Position numbers and translations under genes: made by a program | NCBI RefSeq assembly: GCF_019352895.1 | Contig: NZ_JAAAFX010000004.1 | Span: 1,286,991 to 1,350,990, forward strand | Length of the DNA: 64,000 nucleotides | Reading direction: 5' to 3' | Source: Variovorax boronicumulans | GTDB taxonomy: Bacteria; Pseudomonadota; Gammaproteobacteria; Burkholderiales; Burkholderiaceae_C | The notes under the pieces: model-generated | Databases searched by the model: none | What the model was told of the DNA's origin: nothing | What the model saw: only the letters and a program-made list of their open reading frames with translations | Part shown: one piece after another, positions 55,666 through 64,000 of the stretch | Position numbering within the stretch: the first letter of the stretch is position 1 | How the letters are laid out: each line of letters starts with the position of its first letter

Positions 55666-57458
55666 AGCTCTTCTCCTCCCAGGTAGGCCTGCAGCACCGC
55701 CGGGTCCTGCTGCACGTGCGCGGGTGTGCCCTGCGCGATCTTCGAGCCGAAGTCCATCACGACGATGTCGTCGGCCAGGCCCATCACGAACTCCATGTCG
55801 TGCTCGACCAGCAGCACCGTCACGCCCTCGCTGCGCAGCTGGCGCAGCAGCGCGGCCAGCGCCTGCTTCTCGAGGTGGCGCAGGCCGGCCGCGGGTTCGT
55901 CCAGCATCAGCAGCACCGGGTCGGCGCACAGTGCGCGCGCGATCTCGATCAGCCGCTGCTGGCCCAGCGACAGCGAACCGGCGTTGGCATAGAGGAAATC
56001 GCCCAGGCCCACGCGCTCCAGCTGCCGCGCGGCTTCGCCCAGCAGTTCGCGCTCCTCGCGGCCATTGAGCCGCAGGATGCTGCGCAGCACGCCGCGGCGC
56101 GCGTCGCCGGCCGGGCGCAGGTGCGCGCCGATGGCGGTGTTCTCCAGCACCGACATCTCGGGCAGCAGGCGCACGTGCTGGAAGGTGCGGCAGATGCCGC
56201 CCTTGACGATCTGGCGCGAGCTCAGGCCCGAGATCGGCTGGCCCCGGTACTCGATGCGCCCGCCGCTCACCGGCAGCACGCCCGTGACCAGGTTGAAGGT
56301 GGTCGACTTGCCCGCGCCGTTGGGCCCGATCAGCGCCACGATCTGGCGCGCCTTGACTTCGAAGGACACCTTGTTGACCGCCACCAGCCCGCCGAAGACG
56401 CGCATCACGCCTTCGAGCTTGAGCAGCAGCGTGCCGGCCGCCGGCTTCTCCGAGCGCGGCAGGAAGGCCGCATCGGCCGGCGCCACGGCCACCGGCGCGA
56501 CCTTGAACTTGCGCTGGATGTAGGGCCACAGGCCCTGACGCGTCTTGATCAGGATGACCACGATCAGCACGCCGAACAGGATGCTCTCGAAGTTGCCTTC
56601 GAGAGGCAGCAGGCGCGGCACGTAGCTCTGCAGCAGGTCCTTGAGGATGGTCAGCACGCCGGCGCCGATCAGCGCGCCCCAGAGCTGGCCCACGCCGCCG
56701 ACCACCGCCATGAAGACGAACTCCACGCTGTAGTTGAAGCCGAAGGCGCTCGGGCTCACGGCACGCACCATGTGCGCATAGAGCCAGCCCGCCGTCGACG
56801 CGAGCAGCGCGGCGTAGACGAACACCAGCGTCTTCAGGTGCACCGCGTCGATGCCCATGGCCTCGGGCATCACGGTGCCGCTGAGCAGCGCGCGCGTGGC
56901 CCGGCCCAGCCGCGAGTTCAGGTAGTTGCGCAGGCCCAGCAGCGCCAGCACCACCGCCAGCCAGATCAGGCCGTACATCGCGGTCTGCCCTTCGAGCGAC
57001 CAGCCGCCCAGCCCGATGGCCGGGATGCCGCTGATGCCGTCGTTGCGGCCCAGCACGTCGAGGTTGGCGAAGGTGAAGAACAGCGCCAGTCCCCACAGCA
57101 TGGTGGTGATCGGCAGGTAGGGCCCGGTCATGCGCAGCGTGACGCGCCCCAGCACCCAGGCCGAGCAGGCCGTGATGCCCCAGCCGGCCAGCAGGCCGAC
57201 CCAGGGCGACCAGCCCCAGTGCGTGGTGAGCGCGGCGGTGGCATAGGCGCCGAGGCCGACGAAGGCGGCCTGGCCGAAGGACAGCATGCCGGCCATGCCG
57301 GTGAGCAGCACCACGCTGAGCGCCACCATCGCGTAGATGCCGATGTAGCTGAAGGTGGTGACCCAGGATTCGCGGATCGGCAGCACCGGGATCAGCACCG
57401 TCAGCACGACCAGCGGCAGCAGCGCGAGCGCCGTGTTCTTGAGATAGGAATGCTTCAC
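55662..57458 (-). CDS. Fused LivM permease - LivG ATPase
   Basis: A GTG start at 57458, with GAGGCG ahead, gives 598 residues. Residues 1-320 are the LivM-type permease (about nine membrane segments; MAGMLSFGQAAFVGLGAYATA). Residues about 350-597 are the LivG ATPase: LIGPNGAGKSTTFNLVTG, LSLGQQRLIEIARAL, LLMLDEPAAGL, LLVEHDMEFVM. Such fusion is common in Burkholderiales. The gap to livH is 8 nt. The imported compound is not determined; amino acids and aromatic acids are both carried by this family. Confidence 0.92.
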   Translation of the reverse strand: MKHSYLKNTALALLPLVVLTVLIPVLPIRESWVTTFSYIGIYAMVALSVVLLTGMAGMLSFGQAAFVGLGAYATAALTTHWGWSPWVGLLAGWGITACSAWVLGRVTLRMTGPYLPITTMLWGLALFFTFANLDVLGRNDGISGIPAIGLGGWSLEGQTAMYGLIWLAVVLALLGLRNYLNSRLGRATRALLSGTVMPEAMGIDAVHLKTLVFVYAALLASTAGWLYAHMVRAVSPSAFGFNYSVEFVFMAVVGGVGQLWGALIGAGVLTILKDLLQSYVPRLLPLEGNFESILFGVLIVVILIKTRQGLWPYIQRKFKVAPVAVAPADAAFLPRSEKPAAGTLLLKLEGVMRVFGGLVAVNKVSFEVKARQIVALIGPNGAGKSTTFNLVTGVLPVSGGRIEYRGQPISGLSSRQIVKGGICRTFQHVRLLPEMSVLENTAIGAHLRPAGDARRGVLRSILRLNGREERELLGEAARQLERVGLGDFLYANAGSLSLGQQRLIEIARALCADPVLLMLDEPAAGLRHLEKQALAALLRQLRSEGVTVLLVEHDMEFVMGLADDIVVMDFGSKIAQGTPAHVQQDPAVLQAYLGGEEL

Positions 57459-57466
57459 GTCGCGCC

Positions 57467-58507
57467 TCAATGCGTGTCGTCGCCGTCGCCACCGTGCAGC
57501 GTGCGGAACAGCAGCACCGGAATGATCAGCGTGAAGACGATGACTTCCTTCCACGCACTCATCCAGAACGAGGAGAAGGACTCGAGCAGGCCGATCAGCA
57601 GCGCGCCCAGCGCGGCGATCGGGTAGCTCACGAAACCGCCGACCACGGCGGCGATGAAGCCCTTCATGCCGATCATCAGGCCCGACGAATAGTTGAGCGT
57701 GATGCGCGGCGCGATGAGCAGCCCGCAGATGGCGCCGATCAGCGCGGCCAAGGTGAAGGCCAGCTGGCCCGACCGGACCACGCTGATGCCCATGAGCTGC
57801 GCGCCCGTGCGGTTGACCGCGGTGGCGCGCAGCATCTTGCCGCGGATGGTGCGGTTGAAGAAGAAGAACAGCCCCACGGTCAGCAGCACCGCCGCGCCGA
57901 GGATGAACAGGCTCTGGCCCGGGATCACCAGGTCTCCGAGCGTGAGCTGGAAGTCGGTGTATGCCTCGGTGCGCGCGCCCTCGGGCCCGAACAGCACCAG
58001 GCCCATGCCGATCATCGAGACCTCGACCGCGATCGACAGCATGAAGAAGGTCAGCGGGTCGCTGTCGATCAAAGGCTGGAAGGCCAGGCGGTAGATCATC
58101 GGCCCGATCGGCACGATCAGCAGGCAGGCCGCCAGCATGCCCACGGGCACCGGCACGGTGGCGCGGCTCGCGGCCACGGCCAGCGCGCTCAGCACGGCCG
58201 GCGCGAGCAGGTACTGGCCGGCCGCGCGCAGCACGGCACGGCCACCCGCGCCGCTGCGCCAGGCGCCGGCCACCTCGAGCAGGAAGCACAGCACGCCCAG
58301 GGTCATGACCACGTAGGCGACCAGCGGCGTGCGCTGTTCCTGGATCGCGACCAGCGTCAGCGCGGTGAAGGTGACGAAGCCGCCCAGCGGCACGAAGGGC
58401 ACGTGGGTGATGCTGAAGACCAGCACCAGTGCGGTCGCGAGCAGCGCATAGATCGCGCCGGTGACGATGCCGTCTTGGGTCAGGAGGATGGCGAGTGAGG
58501 TGTCCAT
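57467..58507 (-). CDS. livH: Branched-chain amino acid-type ABC transporter permease (LivH family)
   Basis: ATG at 58507 gives 346 residues with about nine membrane segments. It starts LLTQDGIVTGAIYALLATALVLVFSITHVPFVPLGGFV, the LivH pattern, and ends with the permease loop KGFIAAVVGGFVSYPIAALGALLIGLLES. A region around 90-150 is longer than usual. It follows the binding-protein gene by 76 nt. Confidence 0.93.
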   Translation of the reverse strand: MDTSLAILLTQDGIVTGAIYALLATALVLVFSITHVPFVPLGGFVTFTALTLVAIQEQRTPLVAYVVMTLGVLCFLLEVAGAWRSGAGGRAVLRAAGQYLLAPAVLSALAVAASRATVPVPVGMLAACLLIVPIGPMIYRLAFQPLIDSDPLTFFMLSIAVEVSMIGMGLVLFGPEGARTEAYTDFQLTLGDLVIPGQSLFILGAAVLLTVGLFFFFNRTIRGKMLRATAVNRTGAQLMGISVVRSGQLAFTLAALIGAICGLLIAPRITLNYSSGLMIGMKGFIAAVVGGFVSYPIAALGALLIGLLESFSSFWMSAWKEVIVFTLIIPVLLFRTLHGGDGDDTH

Positions 58508-58583
58508 GGGGCGTTCGGAAAGCACATTGAAAAGGTCCGGCTCCCCGCCTGCAATCAGGCGCGGCACCGGACCGGCATGGCGC

Positions 58584-59738
58584 TTACTTGGACAGCAGGA
58601 CCCAGGCGTTGTTGCGGTACTCGAAGACGCCCGTGGCGCGCTCGTCGTAGCCCACGTGGTCGGTCGGCGACATGTTCACGTAGCCGGTCTGGGTGACCAT
58701 GCCCTTGACGCGCTCGATCTGGTCGCGGATGGCCGCGCGGAACTCCGGCGTGCCGGGCTTCTGCGTCTTCAGGGCCTCGGGCACGGCGGCTTCGACCAGC
58801 TGCGAGGCCATCCAGAGGTTGCCCACGTAGGAGCTGAAGCTGCCCTTGCCGTAGAGCGCCTCGTACTTGTCGATCAGCAGCGCCGAGGCCTTGCGGATCG
58901 GGTTCGACGGGTCGAGCTGGTCGGGCTGGAAGCCGGCCGAGGTCACGGCGATGGTGCCTTCCATGTCCTTGCCGCCGAGCTTGTAGACCTCGGGCGCCAG
59001 CGCCGCGTAGGTCTGGTAGACGGTGCCCTTGAAGCCGCGCTCGCGCACCGTCTTGTGCGGCAGCGCGGCCGGCGTGCCCGAGGCCGCCACCAGGATCGCG
59101 TCGGGCTTGGCGGCCAGTACCTTGGCGGCCTGGGCCAGCACCGTGGTGTCGGCCGGCGCATAGCGCTCGACGGCCACGATCTCCAGCGGGTACTTCGACT
59201 TGAGGCGGTTGAGCTCGGCGGTCCAGGTGTCGCCGTAGGCGTCGGAGGTGGCCAGCACGCCCAGGCGCTTGGTGCCCGAGGCGCTGGCGCGCTTGAGCGT
59301 GGCGTCGATGGCCAGCGCTTCGTCGAAGGGCGTCTTGAAGGCCCAGCGGCGCTTGTCGTCCACCGGGGTCGTGATGCGCGAGCTGCCGGCCATGCTGACC
59401 AGCGGCACCTTCTGCTCGGCCACCACGTCGACCAGCGCGATCGAGGGCGCCGACATCGACGAGCCGATCAGCACGTCGACCTTCTCGTCGGAGATCAGCT
59501 TGCGCGCCGCCTTGACCGACTGGTTGGTGTCGGAGGCGTCGTCCATCACGATGTAGCTGACCTTCTGGCCACCCAGCTCGGTCGGCAGCATGGCCACGGC
59601 CTTTTTCTGCACCGAGCCCAGCGAGGCGCCGGCGCCGGTCGCCGACACGATCACGCCGACCTTGACCTGCGCCTGCACGGAGGCGGCGCACAACACGAGA
59701 AAGCTGCATGCGGCAGCGGAAACCAGACGAGGAATCAA
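58584..59738 (-). CDS. ABC transporter periplasmic substrate-binding protein (Leu/Ile/Val family)
   Basis: A TTG start at 59738, preceded by GGAG, gives 384 residues and puts the signal peptide LIPRLVSAAACSFLVLCAASVQA at the N-terminus. An earlier in-frame TTG adds an unlikely extension. The mature protein has VKVGVIVSATGAGASLGSVQKKAVAM, VSYIVMDDASDTNQSVKAARKLI, VDVLIGSSMSAPSIALVDV and VPLVSMAGSSRIT, the type 1 periplasmic-binding fold. It captures the ligand for LivHMGF. It is the first gene of the operon. Confidence 0.92.
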   Translation of the reverse strand: MIPRLVSAAACSFLVLCAASVQAQVKVGVIVSATGAGASLGSVQKKAVAMLPTELGGQKVSYIVMDDASDTNQSVKAARKLISDEKVDVLIGSSMSAPSIALVDVVAEQKVPLVSMAGSSRITTPVDDKRRWAFKTPFDEALAIDATLKRASASGTKRLGVLATSDAYGDTWTAELNRLKSKYPLEIVAVERYAPADTTVLAQAAKVLAAKPDAILVAASGTPAALPHKTVRERGFKGTVYQTYAALAPEVYKLGGKDMEGTIAVTSAGFQPDQLDPSNPIRKASALLIDKYEALYGKGSFSSYVGNLWMASQLVEAAVPEALKTQKPGTPEFRAAIRDQIERVKGMVTQTGYVNMSPTDHVGYDERATGVFEYRNNAWVLLSK

Positions 59739-59830
59739 GGGATGTCTCCAGGCGCACAAGCGCACTTTTTGGATGGGGCAAGAGCCTTCGGCGCGCTTGC
59801 GGGGCAGCAACCCGATGGCGGCGCCATCGA

Positions 59831-59874
59831 AATTACCTTAAATTTAATTTAATTAGAATTTGTGCAACTGTCAA
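59831..59874 (-). promoter_or_regulatory. Sigma-70-like promoter and AT-rich operator of the Liv-type operon
   Basis: On the minus strand TTGACA (59874-59869) is followed after 17 nt by TAAATT (59851-59846), a good sigma-70 match. The palindrome TTAAATTTAA (59838-59847) and AATT repeats cover the -10 box. The sharp AT-richness in GC-rich surroundings suits a MarR operator; the MarR gene of this operon is the likely user. Confidence 0.65.
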
Positions 59875-59980
59875 TCCGGACCCGCCGCGGGCCGTGCTTC
59901 GTCCCCCCGCCCGCAGACGAACGCCGACGCCTGGCGGCCCGCCAGGTCAGGCACAAGGATCTGCCCTGGACTCGCGCGGT

Positions 59981-60901
59981 TCAGGTCTTCGTCGGTGCGG
60001 CCCACTGGGGGAGCCAGCGCATCAGGTGTTCGGCGAAGCCTTCGGCCGCCGGTGAAAGGTGGCGGCCGTTGGGGCGGTAGAGGCAGACCGTGCGCACGGT
60101 CTCCGGGTCGACCACGCGCCGCATGACCAGGCCGAGCGGGGTCGCCATCACGCCGACATAGGCCGGCGCCAGCGTGGCCGCCAGCCCCTGCGCCGCGAGG
60201 CCCAGCGCCGTCGAGACGTTGTCCACGATCTCGACCGGCGTCACGCGTTCGCCTTCCGGCACGTTCACGTGCATCTGCGCCACGCTGCGCTCGTGGTCGC
60301 GCCCGGCGGCCACCAGCGGTGTGCCATGCAGGTCCGCCCAGCGCAGCACCTTGCGGCGCGCCAGCGGATGCGTGCGCGCGCACCAGAGCACCCAGAGGCT
60401 GTCGAACACGACGTCCCGGCTGGCGTCCGGGCCGACGGGGCGATCCGGCCCCACGGCGAGGTCGACGTCGCCGGCGACCACCGCATCGACCAGCGTGTCG
60501 ACCGAGACGTCCTTGATGCGGATGATCACCCGCGGCCGCTCGGCCTGGTAGGCCCGGATCGCTGCGGGAATCGCCGCGCTGGCCAGGACCAGCGGCGCCC
60601 CCACCCGCACGATGCCGGCGGCCCGGTTGCGCAGGTCCGAGGCCGCGCTTTCGGCGCCCTGCACATGGCGCAGGATGCTCTGCGCCGAACTCAGGAAGTC
60701 CATGCCCGCGCTCGACAGGCTCACACGGCGCGTGGTGCGGTCGAACACGCGGAAGCCCAGCAAGGTCTCCAGCTCGGCCACCAGCTGGCTCACGGCCTGG
60801 GAGGTCATGCCCAGCAGCTGCGCGGCGCCCGCGAAGCTGTGCTGGTCGGCGACGGCCACGAAGGCCTCGATCTGGCGCAAGGTGAAGCGGGTCAGCGGCA
60901 T
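59981..60901 (-). CDS. LysR family transcriptional regulator
   Basis: ATG at 60901 gives 306 residues (MPLTRFTLRQIEAFVAVADQHSFAGAAQLLGMTSQAVSQLVAELETLLGFRVFDRTTRRVSLSSAG). The remainder is the effector domain. It is read in the same direction as the transporter operon but ends 242 nt before its start. That gap (59739-59980) holds the operon promoter. Its targets are unknown. Confidence 0.92.
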   Translation of the reverse strand: MPLTRFTLRQIEAFVAVADQHSFAGAAQLLGMTSQAVSQLVAELETLLGFRVFDRTTRRVSLSSAGMDFLSSAQSILRHVQGAESAASDLRNRAAGIVRVGAPLVLASAAIPAAIRAYQAERPRVIIRIKDVSVDTLVDAVVAGDVDLAVGPDRPVGPDASRDVVFDSLWVLWCARTHPLARRKVLRWADLHGTPLVAAGRDHERSVAQMHVNVPEGERVTPVEIVDNVSTALGLAAQGLAATLAPAYVGVMATPLGLVMRRVVDPETVRTVCLYRPNGRHLSPAAEGFAEHLMRWLPQWAAPTKT

Positions 60902-61014
60902 GCATCGATTATCAAGTGGGCGTTGATGATCTGCGGGAAGCCGCGGACAGCGAAATCGATCGCCTCGCGTGCGAACCGACCGCAGGCCGCGCTGTCGCGC
61001 ACATCCAGGCCGAA

Positions 61015-61059
61015 GGCGCATGCCGTGTCGTGCCGCGCGCGTGCGACACGGCATGCGCC
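61015..61059 (-). terminator. 16-bp perfect hairpin after the haemagglutinin-type gene
   Basis: GGCGCATGCCGTGTCG (61015-61030) pairs perfectly with 61044-61059 around a 13-nt loop. It lies 10 nt past the stop of the large exoprotein gene on the minus strand. No T-run follows, so termination is inferred from stem strength and position. Confidence 0.6.
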
Positions 61060-61068
61060 GGCCCGGGC

Positions 61069-64000
61069 TCAGCGCCGCAGGTTGCGCTGCTCCGTCGCGG
61101 TCAGCTGGCCCAGTTGCGCCGCCGGCAGGTCCATCTGGCCCAGCACCTCGAGCGCCTGGCCAGGGGCGCCTGCGTTGCCGCCGCGCGCGGCCGGTGCCGG
61201 CGAACGGGGTGCGCCCTCGGGCGCCTCGCTGCCGAAGCCCAGCACCCGCACCGTGAACACCGAGGGCAGCGCCTGGCGCGCCGCCGCGCGTTCGCGCTGC
61301 AGCACCTCCTGCGCCGCGGCCGTGGCCTGCGCGGTCGCGGCGCTGGCGTTGGTCAGCGCGCCGATGTTCACCGCGGCGACCACCGGGATGCCCTTGCTCT
61401 CACCCTTGACCTGGATGTTGTCGGCGTTGAGCACCTGCAACGCCGCGATGTTGAGGTTGCCCGCCACCCGCAGGCCGGCATCGCCCGCGTTCACCGTGCC
61501 CAGCGGCGCCACCAGGTCGACGTCGCCGTCGCCCACGGTGCCGATGCCGCTGCCGCTCATGTCCGACTTCTCGCGCACCGTGGTGTTGCCGTCCAGGTCG
61601 GTCAGCACCTCGGGCGCCGAGGGCACGCGCACGGTCTTCGAGCCGCGGCCCGCGTCGATGTCGCCTACGGTGGACCAGATGATCTGGTCGCTGCCCTGCT
61701 GCGTGGCCTCGGGCACGAAGGACAGGATGCGCGAGCGGTTCACCGTCACGTCGTCGTGGGCGAAGATGTCGATGTGGCCCGAGGCCAGCGTGACCAGGCC
61801 GTAGCCCTCGGGCACGGTCGCGCCCAGCGCCGCCACCTGCAGCCCGCCGCCCGGCGTCAACACATTGATGTCGCCGCCGGCCATGGTGCGCAGCATCAGC
61901 TGGTTGGCCGCCACATCGCCCTTCCAGCCGGTGCCGGGGAACAGGGTCTTGATGGCCTCGTAGCCGCGGTTGTAGCCGCCGTTGCGCGGCAGGCCGCCGG
62001 TGCCCGGCTCGTTCTGGTCGCGCCCGGCCTCGCGCAGCTCGAGCAGGTAGACCTGGCGGATGAACTGCTGCTGCGCCGACGCGGGCAGCGTGTTGAAGCG
62101 TGCCCAGGCCTCGAGCGGCGCCAGCGTCTCGCCGGTCATGTCGTGCATGTACGAGACCAGGCCGCGCCGCACCGTCTTCTGCAGGCCGCCGGGACGGGTC
62201 TCGATGCGGTCGGTCAGGTAGCTGGGCAGCAGCGTGCCGTCGGCACCGCGGGTCGTGAGGTAGGCCGGCATGGCCGCGACCTTCGCGGGGTCGAGATAGG
62301 CCGAGGCGAAGGCGCCGTAGCCGGCCGCGGCGTTCATGCCGGCCATCACCGTGATCGACGCGCCGTTGTCGGGCAGGCCGTTGACCTGCGTCAGCGGCAC
62401 CGGCCGGTTGTTGCTGTCGTAGCGCCGGTTGCCCAGCGTCTGGATCTGCAGGTCGTCGGCATACACGTCGCGGCCGGCCGACAGCACGAGGGCGCCCGCG
62501 CCTTCGACCGTGATCAGGCCCGCGCCTGCGCTGGCGTTGCGCACCGAGCGCATCGAGAGGATGTCGTTGCCGGCCTCGAGCAGCGTGCTGTCCTGCGCAT
62601 GGACGTTGCGCGCGATCAGCCGGATGCCGCGGATGTCGGTGCCGGCCCGGGCCCAGGTCTGCTCGCTGGCCGTCATGTCCAGGCCCAGGATCGAGCCCTT
62701 CGCCGCATAGACGCGGCTGGGCTCCCGGTCGTCGGCCAGCGGCAGCAGATCGGGGTTGCGCAGGCCCTGGTAGTAGAGCTCCTGGGTCGCGCCGGTGTAG
62801 CTCAGCCCCATGTCGTTGCGCAGCAGCGCATCCAGGTTGACCTGGTGCAGCGCGCCGTTGCCACCCAGCGGCACGAAGGCCGAGGGCATCATGGCCGGCG
62901 TGGCGCGTGCCATCACGATCTCGGTGAACGGCTGCTCGGGCGTGCCGGCGTTGGGTCCGTTACGCAGCACCACGTCCTGCTGGGCCAGCAGGCGCAGGTC
63001 GCTGCGGGCCGCGGGCATCAGGTACATCGCACCCTCGAGGGCCAGCGAGCCGTTCATCGCGGTCGCCTGCACCATGGCCGGGTAGCGGTTGGCGCCCTTG
63101 CCGGCCAGGTTGTTGTCGGGCGTGGTGTTGCTGTAGAGGTCGACGTCTCGGAAGATGTACTCGCCCTGGTTCACCAGCGTCACGTCGCCGCCCGTGGACA
63201 GCAGGCGCAGTGCGGTGCGCGCGGTGTAGCCGCTCATGTAGGCGCCGTAGTCGAGCACCAGGCCCGTGGGTCGGTAACCCTCGCCGTAGCGCACCAGCAG
63301 CGGGTCGAGCACGGTCTGCACCTTCAGGTCGCCGGCGGTGCGCAGCGTGAGCGTCGCATCGCCGAGCGCCAGCACCGGTGCCAGCGCGTAGGTGGTGGTG
63401 ACGGTCGGGGCGCCGCTGTCGTGGCGGCGCACGTCCACGCTGCGCCCGGTGGCGGTTTCGCCCGCGCTGATCTCGGCCGCGCCGCGCGCCACGTAGTACT
63501 GGCCGCCGCGCAGCGCGCCGGCGGCATCCACCGTCATGGCGCCGCCGTTTCGCATCTCCATCGTCATCGGCGCGCCCACCGACAGGCCGCCGCGCACGCG
63601 CGCGGTGGTGGTGAGCGAGACGCCCAGGTCCACCACGTCGCCGCCCGCGCGGACCCGGACGTTGCCACCGCCGAACACGCCCACGCCCTGGCGGAACGCG
63701 CCGTGGTCGACCCACCAGCTCGATTGCTCGGGTGCGTGCGGGATCGGCCCGTAGACGCCGTCGATCTCGCCGAAGGTGCCGTCGTTGTACTCGCCGAAGA
63801 AGAAGCCGGGGCTGAGGTTGCCCTGGCGGTTGAGCCATTGCGTGTAGCGCTGGTCGGAGGGCGCGGCCGTGATGTTGCCCTGTGCGCCCAGGTCCAGGTT
63901 GCCGCCCGCGGTGCCGTAGCGCGCATCGGCGCGCGCGGTCGTGAAGTCGGCCCAGCGGCTCAGGTCCTTGCGGCCCGCGGTGTAGATCACCGAGTCGCGG
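61069..64000 (-). CDS. Filamentous haemagglutinin-type exoprotein, C-terminal part (N-terminus off window)
   Basis: The frame is open from the right window edge to the stop at 61069, over 975 residues. The sequence is repetitive and rich in Gly, Ala, Asp and Thr. Beta-helix-like strands such as GGNVRVRAGGDVVDLG, GGDVTLVNQGEYIF, GNDILSMRSVRNASAGAGLITVEGAG, GDVDLVAPLGTVNAGDAGLRVAGNLNIAALQVLNADNIQV recur. The C-terminal part resembles DUF3739 of the filamentous-haemagglutinin family. Such proteins are large secreted or surface adhesins exported by two-partner secretion. The TpsA signal region and any TpsB partner lie outside the window. Confidence 0.85.
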   Translation of the reverse strand, partial: RDSVIYTAGRKDLSRWADFTTARADARYGTAGGNLDLGAQGNITAAPSDQRYTQWLNRQGNLSPGFFFGEYNDGTFGEIDGVYGPIPHAPEQSSWWVDHGAFRQGVGVFGGGNVRVRAGGDVVDLGVSLTTTARVRGGLSVGAPMTMEMRNGGAMTVDAAGALRGGQYYVARGAAEISAGETATGRSVDVRRHDSGAPTVTTTYALAPVLALGDATLTLRTAGDLKVQTVLDPLLVRYGEGYRPTGLVLDYGAYMSGYTARTALRLLSTGGDVTLVNQGEYIFRDVDLYSNTTPDNNLAGKGANRYPAMVQATAMNGSLALEGAMYLMPAARSDLRLLAQQDVVLRNGPNAGTPEQPFTEIVMARATPAMMPSAFVPLGGNGALHQVNLDALLRNDMGLSYTGATQELYYQGLRNPDLLPLADDREPSRVYAAKGSILGLDMTASEQTWARAGTDIRGIRLIARNVHAQDSTLLEAGNDILSMRSVRNASAGAGLITVEGAGALVLSAGRDVYADDLQIQTLGNRRYDSNNRPVPLTQVNGLPDNGASITVMAGMNAAAGYGAFASAYLDPAKVAAMPAYLTTRGADGTLLPSYLTDRIETRPGGLQKTVRRGLVSYMHDMTGETLAPLEAWARFNTLPASAQQQFIRQVYLLELREAGRDQNEPGTGGLPRNGGYNRGYEAIKTLFPGTGWKGDVAANQLMLRTMAGGDINVLTPGGGLQVAALGATVPEGYGLVTLASGHIDIFAHDDVTVNRSRILSFVPEATQQGSDQIIWSTVGDIDAGRGSKTVRVPSAPEVLTDLDGNTTVREKSDMSGSGIGTVGDGDVDLVAPLGTVNAGDAGLRVAGNLNIAALQVLNADNIQVKGESKGIPVVAAVNIGALTNASAATAQATAAAQEVLQRERAAARQALPSVFTVRVLGFGSEAPEGAPRSPAPAARGGNAGAPGQALEVLGQMDLPAAQLGQLTATEQRNLRR

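Noticed and set aside
54898..57492. Apparent 864-residue fusion upstream of LivF
   Set aside because: The extension is out of frame with the real LivM-LivG protein and has no homology; LivF has its own ATG at 55665 with a 4-nt overlap.

Overview
The window is GC-rich DNA from a betaproteobacterium, most likely a Comamonadaceae member of the Variovorax type. This rests on very high GC at third codon positions, the slmA/argB neighbourhood, a phasin plus PhaD-type regulator, a TRAP sugar-acid cluster, a LivM-LivG fused amino-acid-type ABC transporter, and several families of short palindromic repeats. The assignment is inference from gene content; no rRNA or other marker is present.

Layout: (1) 1-8.8 kb is a minus-strand fatty-acid beta-oxidation operon: TetR regulator, acyl-CoA dehydrogenase, DUF2147 protein, FadB-type fusion, a DUF559 nuclease cassette, thiolase, thioesterase and enoyl-CoA hydratase (cut by the window edge). 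A perfect palindrome lies upstream of the TetR gene. (2) 9-11 kb holds a divergent SDR/LysR pair. (3) 10.9-19.4 kb is a sugar-acid catabolic cluster: FAH-family hydrolase and SDR on minus; FadR-type regulator, TRAP transporter DctPQM, UxaA-type dehydratase and Ldh-family dehydrogenase on plus. (4) 19.5-23.9 kb holds catalase, slmA, galE and argB.

(5) 23.9-46.2 kb is a large surface-polysaccharide (O-antigen) locus. It has a flippase and an undecaprenyl-phosphate sugar-phosphate transferase upstream of argB, a GT2, a Wzm/Wzt exporter, three acyltransferases, a GtrA/GtrB pair with a polytopic membrane protein, a 1138-residue three-domain glycosyltransferase, rfbBDAC for dTDP-L-rhamnose, and manC-gmd for a GDP-6-deoxyhexose. 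The stretch from about 29 to 36.5 kb is visibly AT-richer than the rest, which suggests transfer.

(6) 46.2-48.7 kb carries phasin, a PhaD-like regulator, a TPR protein and an acyl-CoA-binding protein. (7) 48.7-59.9 kb is a minus-strand set: Liv-type ABC transporter, MarR regulator, a glycosidase-like/FGE-like fusion protein, a molybdopterin oxidoreductase and a lipoprotein metallopeptidase. (8) The right end has a LysR gene and the C-terminal part of a very large filamentous-haemagglutinin-type exoprotein.

The most unusual signals are: a DUF559 nuclease gene framed by inverted copies of a REP-like palindrome and inserted between fadB and fadA; two repeat families placed exactly at stop codons, one with a conserved short peptide frame; the glycosidase/FGE-like fusion inside a transporter operon; and a Gtr-type seroconversion module. 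No tRNA, rRNA, CRISPR array or transposase gene was seen.
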